Origin: Nostoc sp. RI_552
GTDB lineage: Bacteria; Cyanobacteriota; Cyanobacteriia; Cyanobacteriales; Nostocaceae
NCBI GenBank assembly: GCA_016124525.1
Contig: WGNO01000001.1
Span: 62,001-126,000 of the forward strand
Length of the DNA: 64,000 nucleotides
Direction of reading: 5' to 3'
Shown: positions 52,140 to 60,710 of the stretch, piece after piece
Numbering within the stretch: position 1 is the first letter of the stretch
How the letters are laid out: every line of letters starts with the position of its first letter
Notes under the pieces: model-generated
Told to the model about the DNA's origin: nothing
Database searches by the model: none
What the model saw: the letters and a program-made list of their open reading frames with translations, nothing else
Translations under genes and position numbers: made by a program

Positions 52140-53357
52140 ATGAGCAAGAGTGCCGAATCATCTTTGGGTTTCAATATGACATCATCTGTTAGGGATAAAA
52201 CCGCAATTCTAGCCCATGAACGGAGAAGACACACAGATTCACCAAGTTTATGGATTTTTGCAGCCATAACTTCAGTTTCCTTGCATTTGTTGTTGTTTTT
52301 CTGGTTTATGCGCTCATCTAATGGGTTTAAACCTTGGTTTCCGCAGCAAGGCGAAACAGTTGTTCCCATTGAACTTATAGAAATTTCTCCCATAGAAACA
52401 TCAGCAGAAACAGTCTCACCGAAATCATCAATTTCTGCTCAAGAATCTCCATCAACATCTGCACCAGAAATTGCTGCACCAACTACATCTAGCAATGAGG
52501 ATACTGAGGCAATAAATTCTGATGCTAGTCTCCTGAGTGAAAGTGAACTTAAAAGTGAAAGTACAACTGAAAGTAAAGTAAAACCTTCTCAACTGAGTAA
52601 AAGTGAAGGCGAGGGTAAAGTAGAAACTTCTCAAGCTAATACCCAAAACTTGCTGGAGAAAACAGTTTCAACACCAGCATTTCAACCAAAGCCGACACCA
52701 ACAATTGCAGCCGATGATTTGCCTTGGAACCGTCGCGAAGAAGTTGTACTGGAACAAGGACAGCCACTACCAACAGACCTTCCATCTATTCCATCAGAAC
52801 TACCAAAAGTTTCGGAGATTGAACAAGGGAAAATTGCCCGCACTGCGGAGGAAATAGAACCCACACCCTCTGAAAAAATTGCGGATACTGCGGAGGAAAT
52901 AGAACCCACACCCTCTGAAAAAATTGCGGATAATCCCGGGAAAAAAGGACTGAGGGTGACATTTACTCCATTCAATAAAACTGAAATAGCTCAATTGGTA
53001 GAAGAGGGTAGATTAACACCAGATGGTTTACCCGATGTTCTAGCAATACATAAGGGAAGTAACACTAAGAATTTAGACTCAAGTTATATTTTTAGTGATT
53101 CTCAATTTGAGCCTGTAAAGTTGCTGGCTAGCTTGGTAATTGATCACAACGGTAACCTTGAAGAAGCTGTAGTTTTAGAAATAGAACCAGTGAGTCTACC
53201 CAGTAAAAAAAGCCTATATGAACAAATTGTCAATGATATTTTCAAAAACGATAGATTTTTACCAGCACAAAATAAAGATGGCACAAAACCAGAGTTGAGT
53301 AATTTATTTCTACAGATAACCATTGAACCTGTTAGTATTAACGCTCCCACGGATTGA
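52140..53357 (+). CDS. TonB-like energy-transducer-type protein, C-terminus altered by IS remnant
   Basis: 405 residues. One N-terminal membrane helix (LWIFAAITSVSLHLLLFFWFM, about 36-57) with the SLHLLLFF signature of TonB-type anchors is followed by the short VPIELIEI strand, then a long Ser/Thr/Glu/Pro-rich periplasmic spacer with a perfect 15-residue tandem duplication (TAEEIEPTPSEKIAD). The C-terminal domain (about 300-400, LASLVIDHNGNLEEAVVLEIEP) resembles TonB_C only loosely. The last codons, PTD and the stop, lie inside the end hairpin of a dead TnpB element, so the natural C-terminus may have been replaced. Receptor unknown. Confidence 0.75.
   Translation: MSKSAESSLGFNMTSSVRDKTAILAHERRRHTDSPSLWIFAAITSVSLHLLLFFWFMRSSNGFKPWFPQQGETVVPIELIEISPIETSAETVSPKSSISAQESPSTSAPEIAAPTTSSNEDTEAINSDASLLSESELKSESTTESKVKPSQLSKSEGEGKVETSQANTQNLLEKTVSTPAFQPKPTPTIAADDLPWNRREEVVLEQGQPLPTDLPSIPSELPKVSEIEQGKIARTAEEIEPTPSEKIADTAEEIEPTPSEKIADNPGKKGLRVTFTPFNKTEIAQLVEEGRLTPDGLPDVLAIHKGSNTKNLDSSYIFSDSQFEPVKLLASLVIDHNGNLEEAVVLEIEPVSLPSKKSLYEQIVNDIFKNDRFLPAQNKDGTKPELSNLFLQITIEPVSINAPTD
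52842..52931 (+). repeat. Exact 45-bp tandem duplication inside the TonB-like gene
   Basis: Units 52842-52886 and 52887-52931 appear identical base for base and encode two copies of TAEEIEPTPSEKIAD. The identity implies a recent duplication. Confidence 0.9.
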
Positions 53358-53740
53358 AGCCGTGGGATTCTTGTTTCAATCAGCCGACTTAATTAAAAGA
53401 GCTTCCCCAACTGACCAGAGATCCTTATGTCCACAAGCTTTAGATTATGTGCTAACCACAGTACTTTTAAGTCCTTTCCCTAATATTTGTTTAGCTGCAT
53501 TGTGGTCACGGTACATGATTGTTCGGCAAGAATGGCATTTGTGAGTACGAGTAGACAAAGATTTTTTAACTCGTTTTCCACATAAACTACCAAGTCCCTG
53601 GACTGGAAAAGCGCCCTTGCAGTCTTAACCGCAAAATCTTGACGCTGTTTACTTACCTTGAGGTGTTTTCTAGCTAATTTCTTAACAGCTTGAGGGTGAT
53701 TAGATGAGTTTGTTAACCGTTAACAGTCCACGTTATTTTT
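53346..53740 (-). pseudogene. IS605/IS200-type TnpB remnant with end hairpin
   Basis: On the minus strand, SSNHPQAVKKLARKHLKVSK then QRQDFAVKTARALFQSRDLV (about 53730-53590) is the middle of an OrfB/TnpB protein. In another frame CGKRVKKSLSTRTHKCHSCR then TIMYRDHNAAKQILGKGL (53582-53445) is its zinc-ribbon C-terminus. The catalytic stretch between the two parts is deleted, and the two parts fuse at GTTTATGTGG. Downstream of TnpB, CCCACGG (53346-53352) pairs with CCGTGGG (53360-53366), the typical right-end hairpin of IS200/IS605 elements. No TnpA is present. Dead element. Confidence 0.8.
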
Positions 53741-53759
53741 AATCATGTTGACCTACTTA

Positions 53760-54491
53760 TCAATCACCTTGGGGATATTCATGCCATAAGCTCGTAATTT
53801 CACGTAAACTTTGGTGAGTACCATTCCCCAAAATCAAGTGATCTAATAACGGAATACCCAATAGCTGCGCCCCTGCTAATAACTGACGGGTCAATTCTAT
53901 ATCTTCCTCACTGGGTTCTACGTTACCTGAAGGATGATTATGAGCAATAATTGCCCGTGTTGCACCTTGACGAATAACTTCGCGAAAAATATCACGAGGA
54001 GATGCTAAGGTTTCTGTGGCAGTACCAATAGTAATTACTTGGGTTCCTAATAAGCGATTTTTGACATCTAACAGCAACACTGCAAAACGTTCTTGTGTTT
54101 GCCACATCAGGTCTTGACTCAGTGCTGCTGCTGCCACCATCGGGTTATCAATTGGTGTGCTGTCTGAGGGACGACATTGAAAAACACGTTTCCCTAATTC
54201 AATCGCCGCTAAGATAGTTGTGGCTTTTGCCGGTCCAATACCAGAAATTTGCATTAACTCAGCCGGGGTTACTTCTCGCATAACTGCCAAGGGATCACGT
54301 TGGTGTTTACCTAATTCCTGTAGCAAATATTGCCCTAAGCCCACGGCTGAAAGTTTTCCCGGCCCTTGACCAGTGCCTAAAAGAATCGCAATTAACTCAG
54401 CGGTAGCTAAGATTTTGGGACCGTGGCTCATTAAACGTTCACGTGGACGCTCATCTGTGGGGATATCAGCAATTCTCAGACAATAGCTCAT
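53760..54491 (-). CDS. radC: RadC family protein (JAB/MPN domain)
   Basis: 243 residues, full length. The N-terminal part has a helix-hairpin-helix-like region ([27 protein letters not shown], about 77-103). The C-terminal JAB metal-binding motif is intact: [14 protein letters not shown] (about 182-195), with an upstream Glu in the REVIRQG region. RadC was named for DNA repair, but that role is disputed and the biochemical function is not established. Start ATG 54491. The TnpB remnant ends about 20 bases beyond its stop codon. Confidence 0.93.
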   Translation of the reverse strand: MSYCLRIADIPTDERPRERLMSHGPKILATAELIAILLGTGQGPGKLSAVGLGQYLLQELGKHQRDPLAVMREVTPAELMQISGIGPAKATTILAAIELGKRVFQCRPSDSTPIDNPMVAAAALSQDLMWQTQERFAVLLLDVKNRLLGTQVITIGTATETLASPRDIFREVIRQGATRAIIAHNHPSGNVEPSEEDIELTRQLLAGAQLLGIPLLDHLILGNGTHQSLREITSLWHEYPQGD

Positions 54492-54687
54492 AGAATAACT
54501 AAGAGAATACTCACTTAGATAGCACTACCTTTAGTTATCCCTTGTTTGCTCTGCACATCATCCTCAGATGAAACAATCTTTAATTTTCATCAATTGGGCA
54601 TAGATGCCGTCACAGCTAATGACTGTGATCGCTTAGGTAGATTATACTTAAGTTTAGTATATTTATAGTATATAAAAAAGCATTATT

Positions 54688-55152
54688 ATGGCGGAAAGTA
54701 TCGATAAGATCGCAGCTTTAACCCAACAGTGGTTAGCTGAGATTCAGTCACTCAAACAACAATTAGCAGAACAGCAACACGAGGGTCATACTGCTTGGGA
54801 AAGTGCTCAAAAATGGCGTAAACTTTATAACACTGAAGCAGAACAACGCCGCACAGATGCAAATTTAGCCCAACAAGTGATTGGTTCCCTCAAAGCAGAG
54901 ATACATCAACTCAAGGGATTGGATTCTGGGATAGTGGAGGATAGGAAAGCTACAACCGTAGCCGAACAAGAAATTAAACAAATTAAATCATTGGAAGAAT
55001 TGCAATGTAAACTTATCGCCGTTACTAAAGAACGCGATCGCCTGCTGCAAGCCTTAAAAACCGAGCAAGAAAAACACGCTCAAACTCGCAAGAGTCTAAC
55101 CACAGCCTTGGGTGATGCTATTGGCTCGGCAAGACAAAGAGCCGGGGGCTAG
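54688..55152 (+). CDS. Coiled-coil hypothetical protein, 154 aa
   Basis: Starts MAESIDKIAALTQQWLAEIQ. It is almost entirely helical with a high Gln, Glu, Lys and Leu content and heptads over about 5-45, 60-80 and 95-135. It has no cysteine, signal peptide or membrane segment. Short coiled-coil proteins of this type are widespread in cyanobacteria without function. It converges on thrC with only 22 bases between the stops. A TATA-rich promoter (about 54650-54675) precedes the ATG. One HIP1 octamer lies inside. Confidence 0.75.
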   Translation: MAESIDKIAALTQQWLAEIQSLKQQLAEQQHEGHTAWESAQKWRKLYNTEAEQRRTDANLAQQVIGSLKAEIHQLKGLDSGIVEDRKATTVAEQEIKQIKSLEELQCKLIAVTKERDRLLQALKTEQEKHAQTRKSLTTALGDAIGSARQRAGG

Positions 55153-55174
55153 TAACTCTCTCAAACTGAATCAA

Positions 55175-56266
55175 TTAAAAGCCCATTGCTTTGGCTACTG
55201 CAGCCAACTCAGCGTCTATGCCTTGTTTAAATTGGCTATTACTGTGTTTAATAGCTGTATCTGGGTCTTTTAAACCATTACCTGTGAGGACACAAACCAC
55301 TGTTGCTCCTGTAGGAACTTGGTCTTTCACCTGCAACAAACCGGCTACAGAAGCAGCGCTAGCGGGCTCGCAGAATATACCTTCTAATGATGCTAAAAGT
55401 CTATAGGCATCGAGAATTTCTGCATCAGTTACGGCTTTGAAGCTGCCTTGACTAGCTGATTGGGCAGCGATGGCTTTATCCCAACTAGCAGGGTTACCAA
55501 TGCGTATTGCTGTGGCGATGGTTTCCGGATGGGTGACTGGTTGTCTATGGACTAAGGGGGCTGCACCTGCGGCTTGAAATCCCATCATTCGGGGCAAGCG
55601 ATCGCACTTTCCTGCTTGATGATATTGACAAAAACCCATCCAATATGCTGTTATGTTCCCCGCATTACCCACTGGGATACACAACCAGTCTGGGGCATTG
55701 CCCAACGCATCTACAACTTCAAATGCTCCGGTTTTTTGTCCTTCTAAACGGTAGGGATTGACGGAGTTTACCAAAGTTATAGGATAGCTTTCTGCCATTT
55801 GCCGCACAATTTCTAGGGCGCGATCAAAATTGCCTTTGATTGCTAAAACTTCAGCACCATATAATAAAGCCTGCGCTAACTTACCCAAAGCCACATAACC
55901 ATCTGGTATGAGCACAAAGGGCTTCATTCCCCCACGTTTGGCATAAGCTGCGGCTGCGGCTGAGGTGTTACCTGTACTCGCACAAATTACCGCTTTAGCC
56001 CCAGCTTCTTTAGCCTTGGTAATTGCCATAGTCATACCCCGGTCTTTAAAGCTGCCAGTGGGGTTAAGACCATCGTATTTCACAAATACTTTTACTTCTC
56101 TGCCAATGCGTTCTGCGATTGTCGGTACTGGAATTAGGGGGGTGTTACCCTCTAATAAAGTTACAACAGGTGTTTTTTCGCTGACAGGCAAGTAATCACG
56201 ATAGGCTTCTATCAGTCCAGGCCACGCTTGGCGATAAGATTTAGCAACAGACAAACTCACAGTCAC
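55175..56266 (-). CDS. thrC: Threonine synthase
   Basis: 363 residues, GTG start. Fold-type II PLP enzyme that converts O-phosphohomoserine to threonine. Motifs: [11 protein letters not shown] (about 38-48), the PLP lysine in [12 protein letters not shown] (about 68-79), [19 protein letters not shown] (about 95-113) for phosphate binding, [16 protein letters not shown], and the C-terminal [13 protein letters not shown]. This is the short bacterial form. It lacks the N-terminal SAM-binding extension of plant enzymes. No leader peptide or riboswitch was recognised upstream. Confidence 0.95.
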   Translation of the reverse strand: MTVSLSVAKSYRQAWPGLIEAYRDYLPVSEKTPVVTLLEGNTPLIPVPTIAERIGREVKVFVKYDGLNPTGSFKDRGMTMAITKAKEAGAKAVICASTGNTSAAAAAYAKRGGMKPFVLIPDGYVALGKLAQALLYGAEVLAIKGNFDRALEIVRQMAESYPITLVNSVNPYRLEGQKTGAFEVVDALGNAPDWLCIPVGNAGNITAYWMGFCQYHQAGKCDRLPRMMGFQAAGAAPLVHRQPVTHPETIATAIRIGNPASWDKAIAAQSASQGSFKAVTDAEILDAYRLLASLEGIFCEPASAASVAGLLQVKDQVPTGATVVCVLTGNGLKDPDTAIKHSNSQFKQGIDAELAAVAKAMGF

Positions 56267-56623
56267 GGGTTTTAAAAGTTTTTAACTAGGGATTGGGTAA
56301 CGCAGCATGGGAAGACATGAAAGCTAATTCTTTTTCCCCACAAAAAGGACAAGAATATTATCTCCTTTAATGCCAGCGTCTTACTGATGACTTTCATTTT
56401 ATACAAGACACTATTTTATCATAACTGCCGATAGGTACATATGCGAAATCAGGTGATAATTTCCTTATGGAACTTTCTCTAAACAATTCCAGTCTCCTAT
56501 GGTAGCACTGGTACTGGAATACAGTAAATGATATAAAATATACAATTTTTTAACATATGTTAACTTTGTATTATTGTAATATTTACTAAATGGTGTGAGT
56601 TTATTTGTGGATTTTATTTAACA
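56267..56623. other. Intergenic divergent promoter region
   Basis: 357 AT-rich bases between thrC and a small plus-strand gene. No NtcA box with correct spacing and no strong hairpin was found. Confidence 0.6.
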
Positions 56624-56821
56624 ATGCTTACTTATTCATCTAGTGTTTCTCAACGGCCCTCCGAGACTCTTTGGCTTAACAATGTCAACAAGTCTTACTA
56701 TCAAGACGATCAACAAGCGAAGCTGCAACACCTGCAAGCAGAGGTGGATTCTCTGTTACACCAATTACAAAACCTGAAAAAACAACGTTTAGCGGAGTAC
56801 AAGCAAGAGGAAGAGGAATAG
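56624..56821 (+). CDS. Small coiled-coil protein, 65 aa
   Basis: Begins MLTYSSSVSQRPSETLWLNN. The second half (QQAKLQHLQAEVDSLLHQLQ, then NLKKQRLAEYKQEEEE) is a predicted coiled coil with a very acidic end. No family name is recognised. ATG at 56624, ending TAG; an AACA upstream gives no strong ribosome site. Its clear heptad pattern and sharp frame suggest it is real. Function unknown. Confidence 0.6.
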   Translation: MLTYSSSVSQRPSETLWLNNVNKSYYQDDQQAKLQHLQAEVDSLLHQLQNLKKQRLAEYKQEEEE

Positions 56822-57007
56822 ATTAGTTTTCGTCACGGCGACCGTCCGTAGATGGTACTATAGAAAAGTACTAGTCAAACCCTTGACTTTGATCTCACCA
56901 ACGCTTTAGGCAATAATTATCGATATTCTCTACTAACAATGCTCGATATTCTGTATTGGACACCTTGACCACCGCTGTGAGGGTTTATTGGGCACTTTTT
57001 ATGAGCT

Positions 57008-57196
57008 TTAATCATTAACCAAGATGATCATTATGACTAATCGGGGATTTGATGTGACGTTTTGGAAGTCCCTTGTGTAGCCAGCTATTTTTCTACCACC
57101 TACCAATAATAAAAGAGGTTTAGCGCATCGCCAAACCTCACTATAAATCCAGTGCATAACAACATCCCGGACTAATTTACCTATTATTTTTGCCAT
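57008..57196 (-). CDS. Possible small hydrophobic protein, 62 aa
   Basis: MAKIIGKLVRDVVMHWIYSE, then a hydrophobic stretch CAKPLLLLVGG. A good AGGAAG ribosome site lies about 9 bases before ATG 57196, the main reason for listing it. The C-terminal half looks non-specific. It could equally be a gene remnant. No family recognised. Confidence 0.35.
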   Translation of the reverse strand: MAKIIGKLVRDVVMHWIYSEVWRCAKPLLLLVGGRKIAGYTRDFQNVTSNPRLVIMIILVND

Positions 57197-57911
57197 TGGT
57201 CATCTTCCTATGGGATGTGTCCAAATTTCATAAAAGCTGCTAAGGATTTATTTCGGTATTGCTAAATACCTTAACGTATGAGAAATTTGGACAGCTAAAA
57301 TTTTTCATACTATCAGAAATCCTCTTTGATTTAGCACTCTTAGCCAAACTTTTCTTCAGATTAGTTGCAAAATAAAAGACGGGTTTCATCCCGCCGACAT
57401 AGCTTGAAAGTGGCAATACACCCTGGAATTTATAAAAATAGCCAACATTAAACTGAATAGGTTGTGAGGAGAGAAGATTACGTAAACAAAAAGAACAGCT
57501 AATTATGCTGGATTCCGTGTTTCAATCAAAGTCAATCCTTACACTTTTCACGAATATATCACATAACAAATTTAATCAGTTGCCATTTTGGCAGATACTC
57601 AAGAATAAAATTAACGAATTAAATATTGTTATAGTTATAAGTATTATAAGCCTTTTACTAAGTGAAGCAAGTTCATAAAATCTCCCCTGGGAAAATTATC
57701 AAAATGATAGAATGTCAAAAATATTACTAATTTTTTGGTATACACACTGTCTAATTGAGATGGAAGCTATATGTATGAAAAAAAACTTAAATATAGTTAT
57801 AATTTAGTTATAAAACTAAGATAAAAGCCACATTTACACCGAAATCAACTTTCTGGGCAAGACTATTAACGACAATATTTCGTTCTGGTTTATAAGAAGA
57901 TAGGCTGAAAA

Positions 57912-58083
57912 CCCTTGAGGTTAAGTTTTTCCGCCAAGGGATAAAAGCTGATTAACGCGTTTGCGCCTCAGTCATCTTAGCTATTCCCTTTGTTGGGGAA
58001 TGGAGAGTGTCAACCAACTCCACTCTTCTTTTGTAGGCGAGTGGGAACAAGTATCCTTTCCTTAGGGAACTGCCTAACCAAGG
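57912..58083 (+). promoter_or_regulatory. Structured leader upstream of the acyltransferase gene
   Basis: Successive stems on the plus strand: CCCTTG/CAAGGG (57912-57917 with 57935-57940), ATTCCC/GGGAAT (57983-57988 with 57996-58001), AGAGTG/CACTCT (58004-58009 with 58021-58026) followed by TCTTTTG, and TTAGG/CCTAA (58062-58066 with 58073-58077). The third has a terminator-like T-tail. The block ends about 85 bases before the ATG at 58169. It may be a leader with an attenuator or a separate small RNA. No known riboswitch class was recognised. Confidence 0.4.
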
Positions 58084-58168
58084 TATCATCAATAATGTGA
58101 TTCTACTTTAGTTAAATTCAGCCAAATAAGGAAAATAGTTACATTTTTACTAATTCTATTATTTGTAG

Positions 58169-59017
58169 ATGTTAGAAGAGAAACATAGAAGCACAACAAA
58201 ACTCGGTTGGTCTTTAAATGAACGAGATCCGGAATTTATCAAATCTTTGATGCCCTTATTCAGCTTTTTGTATCATTACTACTTTCGAGTGCAAACAAGT
58301 GGTTGGCATCATATTCCCACCCAAGAAAAAGTCCTGTTCGTTGGTTCTCACAATGGAGGAATGGCTTCTCCTGACATGGCCATGATTATGTACGACTGGT
58401 TCCGAAAATTTGGGTTTGAGAAACCTGTGTACGGTCTAATGCATCCCCATATTTGGAAATTTACCCCAGAAGTAGCAAAAATAGCTGCTAAAACTGGCGC
58501 AATCATAGCTCATCCAAAAATGGCTTACGCCGCTTTCCGTTCCGGGGCGAGTGTATTGGTCTATCCTGGTGGAGCAGAAGACGTCTTTCGACCGCATCAT
58601 TTGCGGAATAAAATTTACTTTGCAGGACGGCGGGGATTTATCAAACTAGCCCTACAGGAAAAAGTACCGATTGTACCGATAATTTCTACCGGCGCTCATG
58701 ATACTTTGATTGTCTTGGCTGACTTCTATAAAATCCTACAGCAATTCCACGAATGGGGAATGCCGTGGTTGTTTGATATTGACCCGGTAGTTTTTCCTGT
58801 TTATCTGGGATTACCGTGGGGACTAGCAATTGGGCCTCTTCCCAATATTCCATTACCAGTACATATTCAAACACGGGTGTGTAAACCCATTGTATTTGAA
58901 CGGTACGGCCAGGAAGCGGCTAGCGATCGCCAGTATGTCAATGAATGCTATGAATTAGTTGTCAATCAGATGCAGCAAGACTTAGACCAATTAGTTCAGA
59001 TGCGCCCTCAGGAGTGA
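58169..59017 (+). CDS. Lysophospholipid acyltransferase family protein (DGAT2/TMEM68-like)
   Basis: 282 residues. The acyltransferase core has VLFVGSHNGGMASPDMAMIM (about 49-68), where the catalytic His block is a divergent form of NHxxxxD, then KTGAIIAHPKMAYAAFRSGASVLVYPGGAEDVFRP (about 110-145) with the substrate motif YPGG, and VPIVPIISTGAHDTLIVL. It resembles the DGAT2/TMEM68/phytyl-ester-synthase-like group more than classical PlsC. It probably makes membrane or neutral lipids (glycerolipid, or acyl-plastoquinol-type esters); the acceptor cannot be read from the sequence. No clear transmembrane helix, so likely membrane-peripheral. HIP1 near 58923. Confidence 0.82.
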   Translation: MLEEKHRSTTKLGWSLNERDPEFIKSLMPLFSFLYHYYFRVQTSGWHHIPTQEKVLFVGSHNGGMASPDMAMIMYDWFRKFGFEKPVYGLMHPHIWKFTPEVAKIAAKTGAIIAHPKMAYAAFRSGASVLVYPGGAEDVFRPHHLRNKIYFAGRRGFIKLALQEKVPIVPIISTGAHDTLIVLADFYKILQQFHEWGMPWLFDIDPVVFPVYLGLPWGLAIGPLPNIPLPVHIQTRVCKPIVFERYGQEAASDRQYVNECYELVVNQMQQDLDQLVQMRPQE

Positions 59018-59111
59018 TTTAGCAGTAACCACAAAACAAATCCAGATCCAATGAAAACAATGCTCATAACACTTTATTCACTGATTCTCAAGTTTTCAAC
59101 ACGTGCATCTT

Positions 59112-60476
59112 TCATACTGGCACTGCTTGGCGTAGTTCTACAGGTTCACCAGTCAAACTATAAGCCCGAACCTCAGTAATTTTTACCTTTACCAACTGCC
59201 CTTTTAATTGATTGATGTCGCCGGTAAAGAATGTCAACCGATTACCGCGAGTGCGTCCCATAACTTGAGTGTGATCTTTGGAATTTTTGTCTTCTACTAA
59301 AACTTCTTCAATGCGTCCCATGTAACGCCGCGATCGCTCGGCTGCTTTGATATTGACTAAATGGTTTAATCTTTGTAGGCGATCGCTTTTGACTTCTTCA
59401 CTGAGTTGATTTGACCACAAAGCTGCTGGCGTTCCGGGACGGGGGGAATATGCTGCTGTATTCAACAAGTCAAAGCCAATATCTTCCACTAATTTCAGGG
59501 TATTTTCAAATTGTGCTTCTGTCTCTCCCGGAAAACCGACAATTGCATCGCCGCTAATGGAAGCGTCGGGCATATAGCGTCGAATGGTGTCAATGATCCG
59601 GCGATATTTGTCGTGAGTATAACCCCGTGACATTGCTTTTAGCACTTCATTATCACCTGATTGAAAGGGGATGTGAAAGTGTTCACATACTTTGGGTAAT
59701 TCGGCACAAGCCTTGATTAACCTTTCAGTAAAATAACGAGGATGACTAGTGGCAAATCTGAGCCGTTCAATTCCTGGAACATCATGTACATAATAAAGTA
59801 AATCAGTGAAGTTATGCAGATGCCGACCTTCTGGAGTTGTCCCCGGCAAATCTCTACCGTAAGCGTCAATATTTTGACCCAAGAGGGTAATTTCTTTGTA
59901 ACCTTCCCGTCCCAGTGTCTTCATTTCAGCAAGTATCGCTTCTGGGGTGCGGGATTGTTCTACACCGCGCACATTAGGAACTACGCAATAAGTACAGCGT
60001 TCATTACAGCCATAAATCACATTTACCCAGGCATTAACATTGCTATCTCTTCGTGGCTGGGTGATATCTTCCATAATGTGAACCGACTCAGTGGCTACAA
60101 CTTGATTACCATCAAACACTGATGCCAGTAAATCTTTGAGGCGGTTAGCGTGTTGTGGCCCCATTACCAAGTCCAATTCTGGCACCCGTCGTAACAAGCT
60201 TTCCCCTTCCTGCTGGGCAACACAACCTGCAACAATCAATGTTAAATCAGGTTGCTGGTGCTTACGTTTCGCTTGTTTGCCGAGGTAAGAATACACCTTT
60301 TGTTCAGCGTTATCGCGAATCGTACAGGTATTATAGAGAATCAAATCTGCATGATTGGGGTCTTCTGACCATTCAAAGCCCATGTCTTCTAAAATGCCAG
60401 CCATGCGCTCTGAGTCGGCTTTATTCATTTGGCAACCGAAGGTAATGATATGGTAACGGCGATTAGAAGTGGTCAT
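59112..60476 (-). CDS. miaB: tRNA-2-methylthio-N6-dimethylallyladenosine synthase (MiaB)
   Basis: 454 residues from ATG 60476; a TTG at 60482 also opens the frame. The N-terminal UPF0004 domain has Cys in [27 protein letters not shown] and AGCVAQQEG, which ligate the auxiliary 4Fe-4S cluster. The radical SAM motif [15 protein letters not shown] (about 156-170) and the C-terminal TRAM domain (from about 385, [15 protein letters not shown]) are intact. It methylthiolates i6A37 of tRNAs reading UNN codons. The sequence is typical of MiaB rather than RimO or MtaB. Confidence 0.96.
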   Translation of the reverse strand: MTTSNRRYHIITFGCQMNKADSERMAGILEDMGFEWSEDPNHADLILYNTCTIRDNAEQKVYSYLGKQAKRKHQQPDLTLIVAGCVAQQEGESLLRRVPELDLVMGPQHANRLKDLLASVFDGNQVVATESVHIMEDITQPRRDSNVNAWVNVIYGCNERCTYCVVPNVRGVEQSRTPEAILAEMKTLGREGYKEITLLGQNIDAYGRDLPGTTPEGRHLHNFTDLLYYVHDVPGIERLRFATSHPRYFTERLIKACAELPKVCEHFHIPFQSGDNEVLKAMSRGYTHDKYRRIIDTIRRYMPDASISGDAIVGFPGETEAQFENTLKLVEDIGFDLLNTAAYSPRPGTPAALWSNQLSEEVKSDRLQRLNHLVNIKAAERSRRYMGRIEEVLVEDKNSKDHTQVMGRTRGNRLTFFTGDINQLKGQLVKVKITEVRAYSLTGEPVELRQAVPV

Positions 60477-60599
60477 GGGCAATTCTGCTGATTTAGCATT
60501 AAGTATATAAACTTTATTCCTATTCTATTAAACAATAGAGAAAGCTACCTGATTTAGAGGCCAATCGCTCTGATAATTCCAGGAGTTTTACCAACTGAT

Positions 60600-60635
60600 G
60601 GGGCTCCCGCCTTGCGGCGTCGAACAACTAGCCCC
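60600..60635 (-). repeat. Nested hairpin between tonB and miaB
   Basis: GGGGCT (60600-60605) pairs with AGCCCC (60630-60635) and encloses CCGC-CTT-GCGG (60607-60617). It resembles palindromic dispersed units elsewhere in the window (36396-36428, 42722-42765). No T-tract in either direction, so repeat rather than terminator. Confidence 0.5.
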
Positions 60636-60710
60636 CCAATTCAAGGCGTTGGGAATTAATCCCGACTAATTGATTTCCATTGCCATCTGTGAAAATTAAC
60701 TACTGTATAT

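Larger units (their letters stand above)
56822..58168. other. 1.35-kb gene-poor region
   Basis: It contains one doubtful minus-strand short gene (57008-57196) and a structured stretch at 57912-58083 upstream of the acyltransferase gene. The middle (about 57300-57860) is very AT-rich with no recognisable frame. No tRNA or insertion sequence was seen. Confidence 0.6.

Noticed and set aside
53346..53740. Intact TnpB/IS605 element or OMEGA guide-RNA system
   Set aside because: The catalytic part of TnpB is deleted and the two remaining parts are out of frame; no TnpA.
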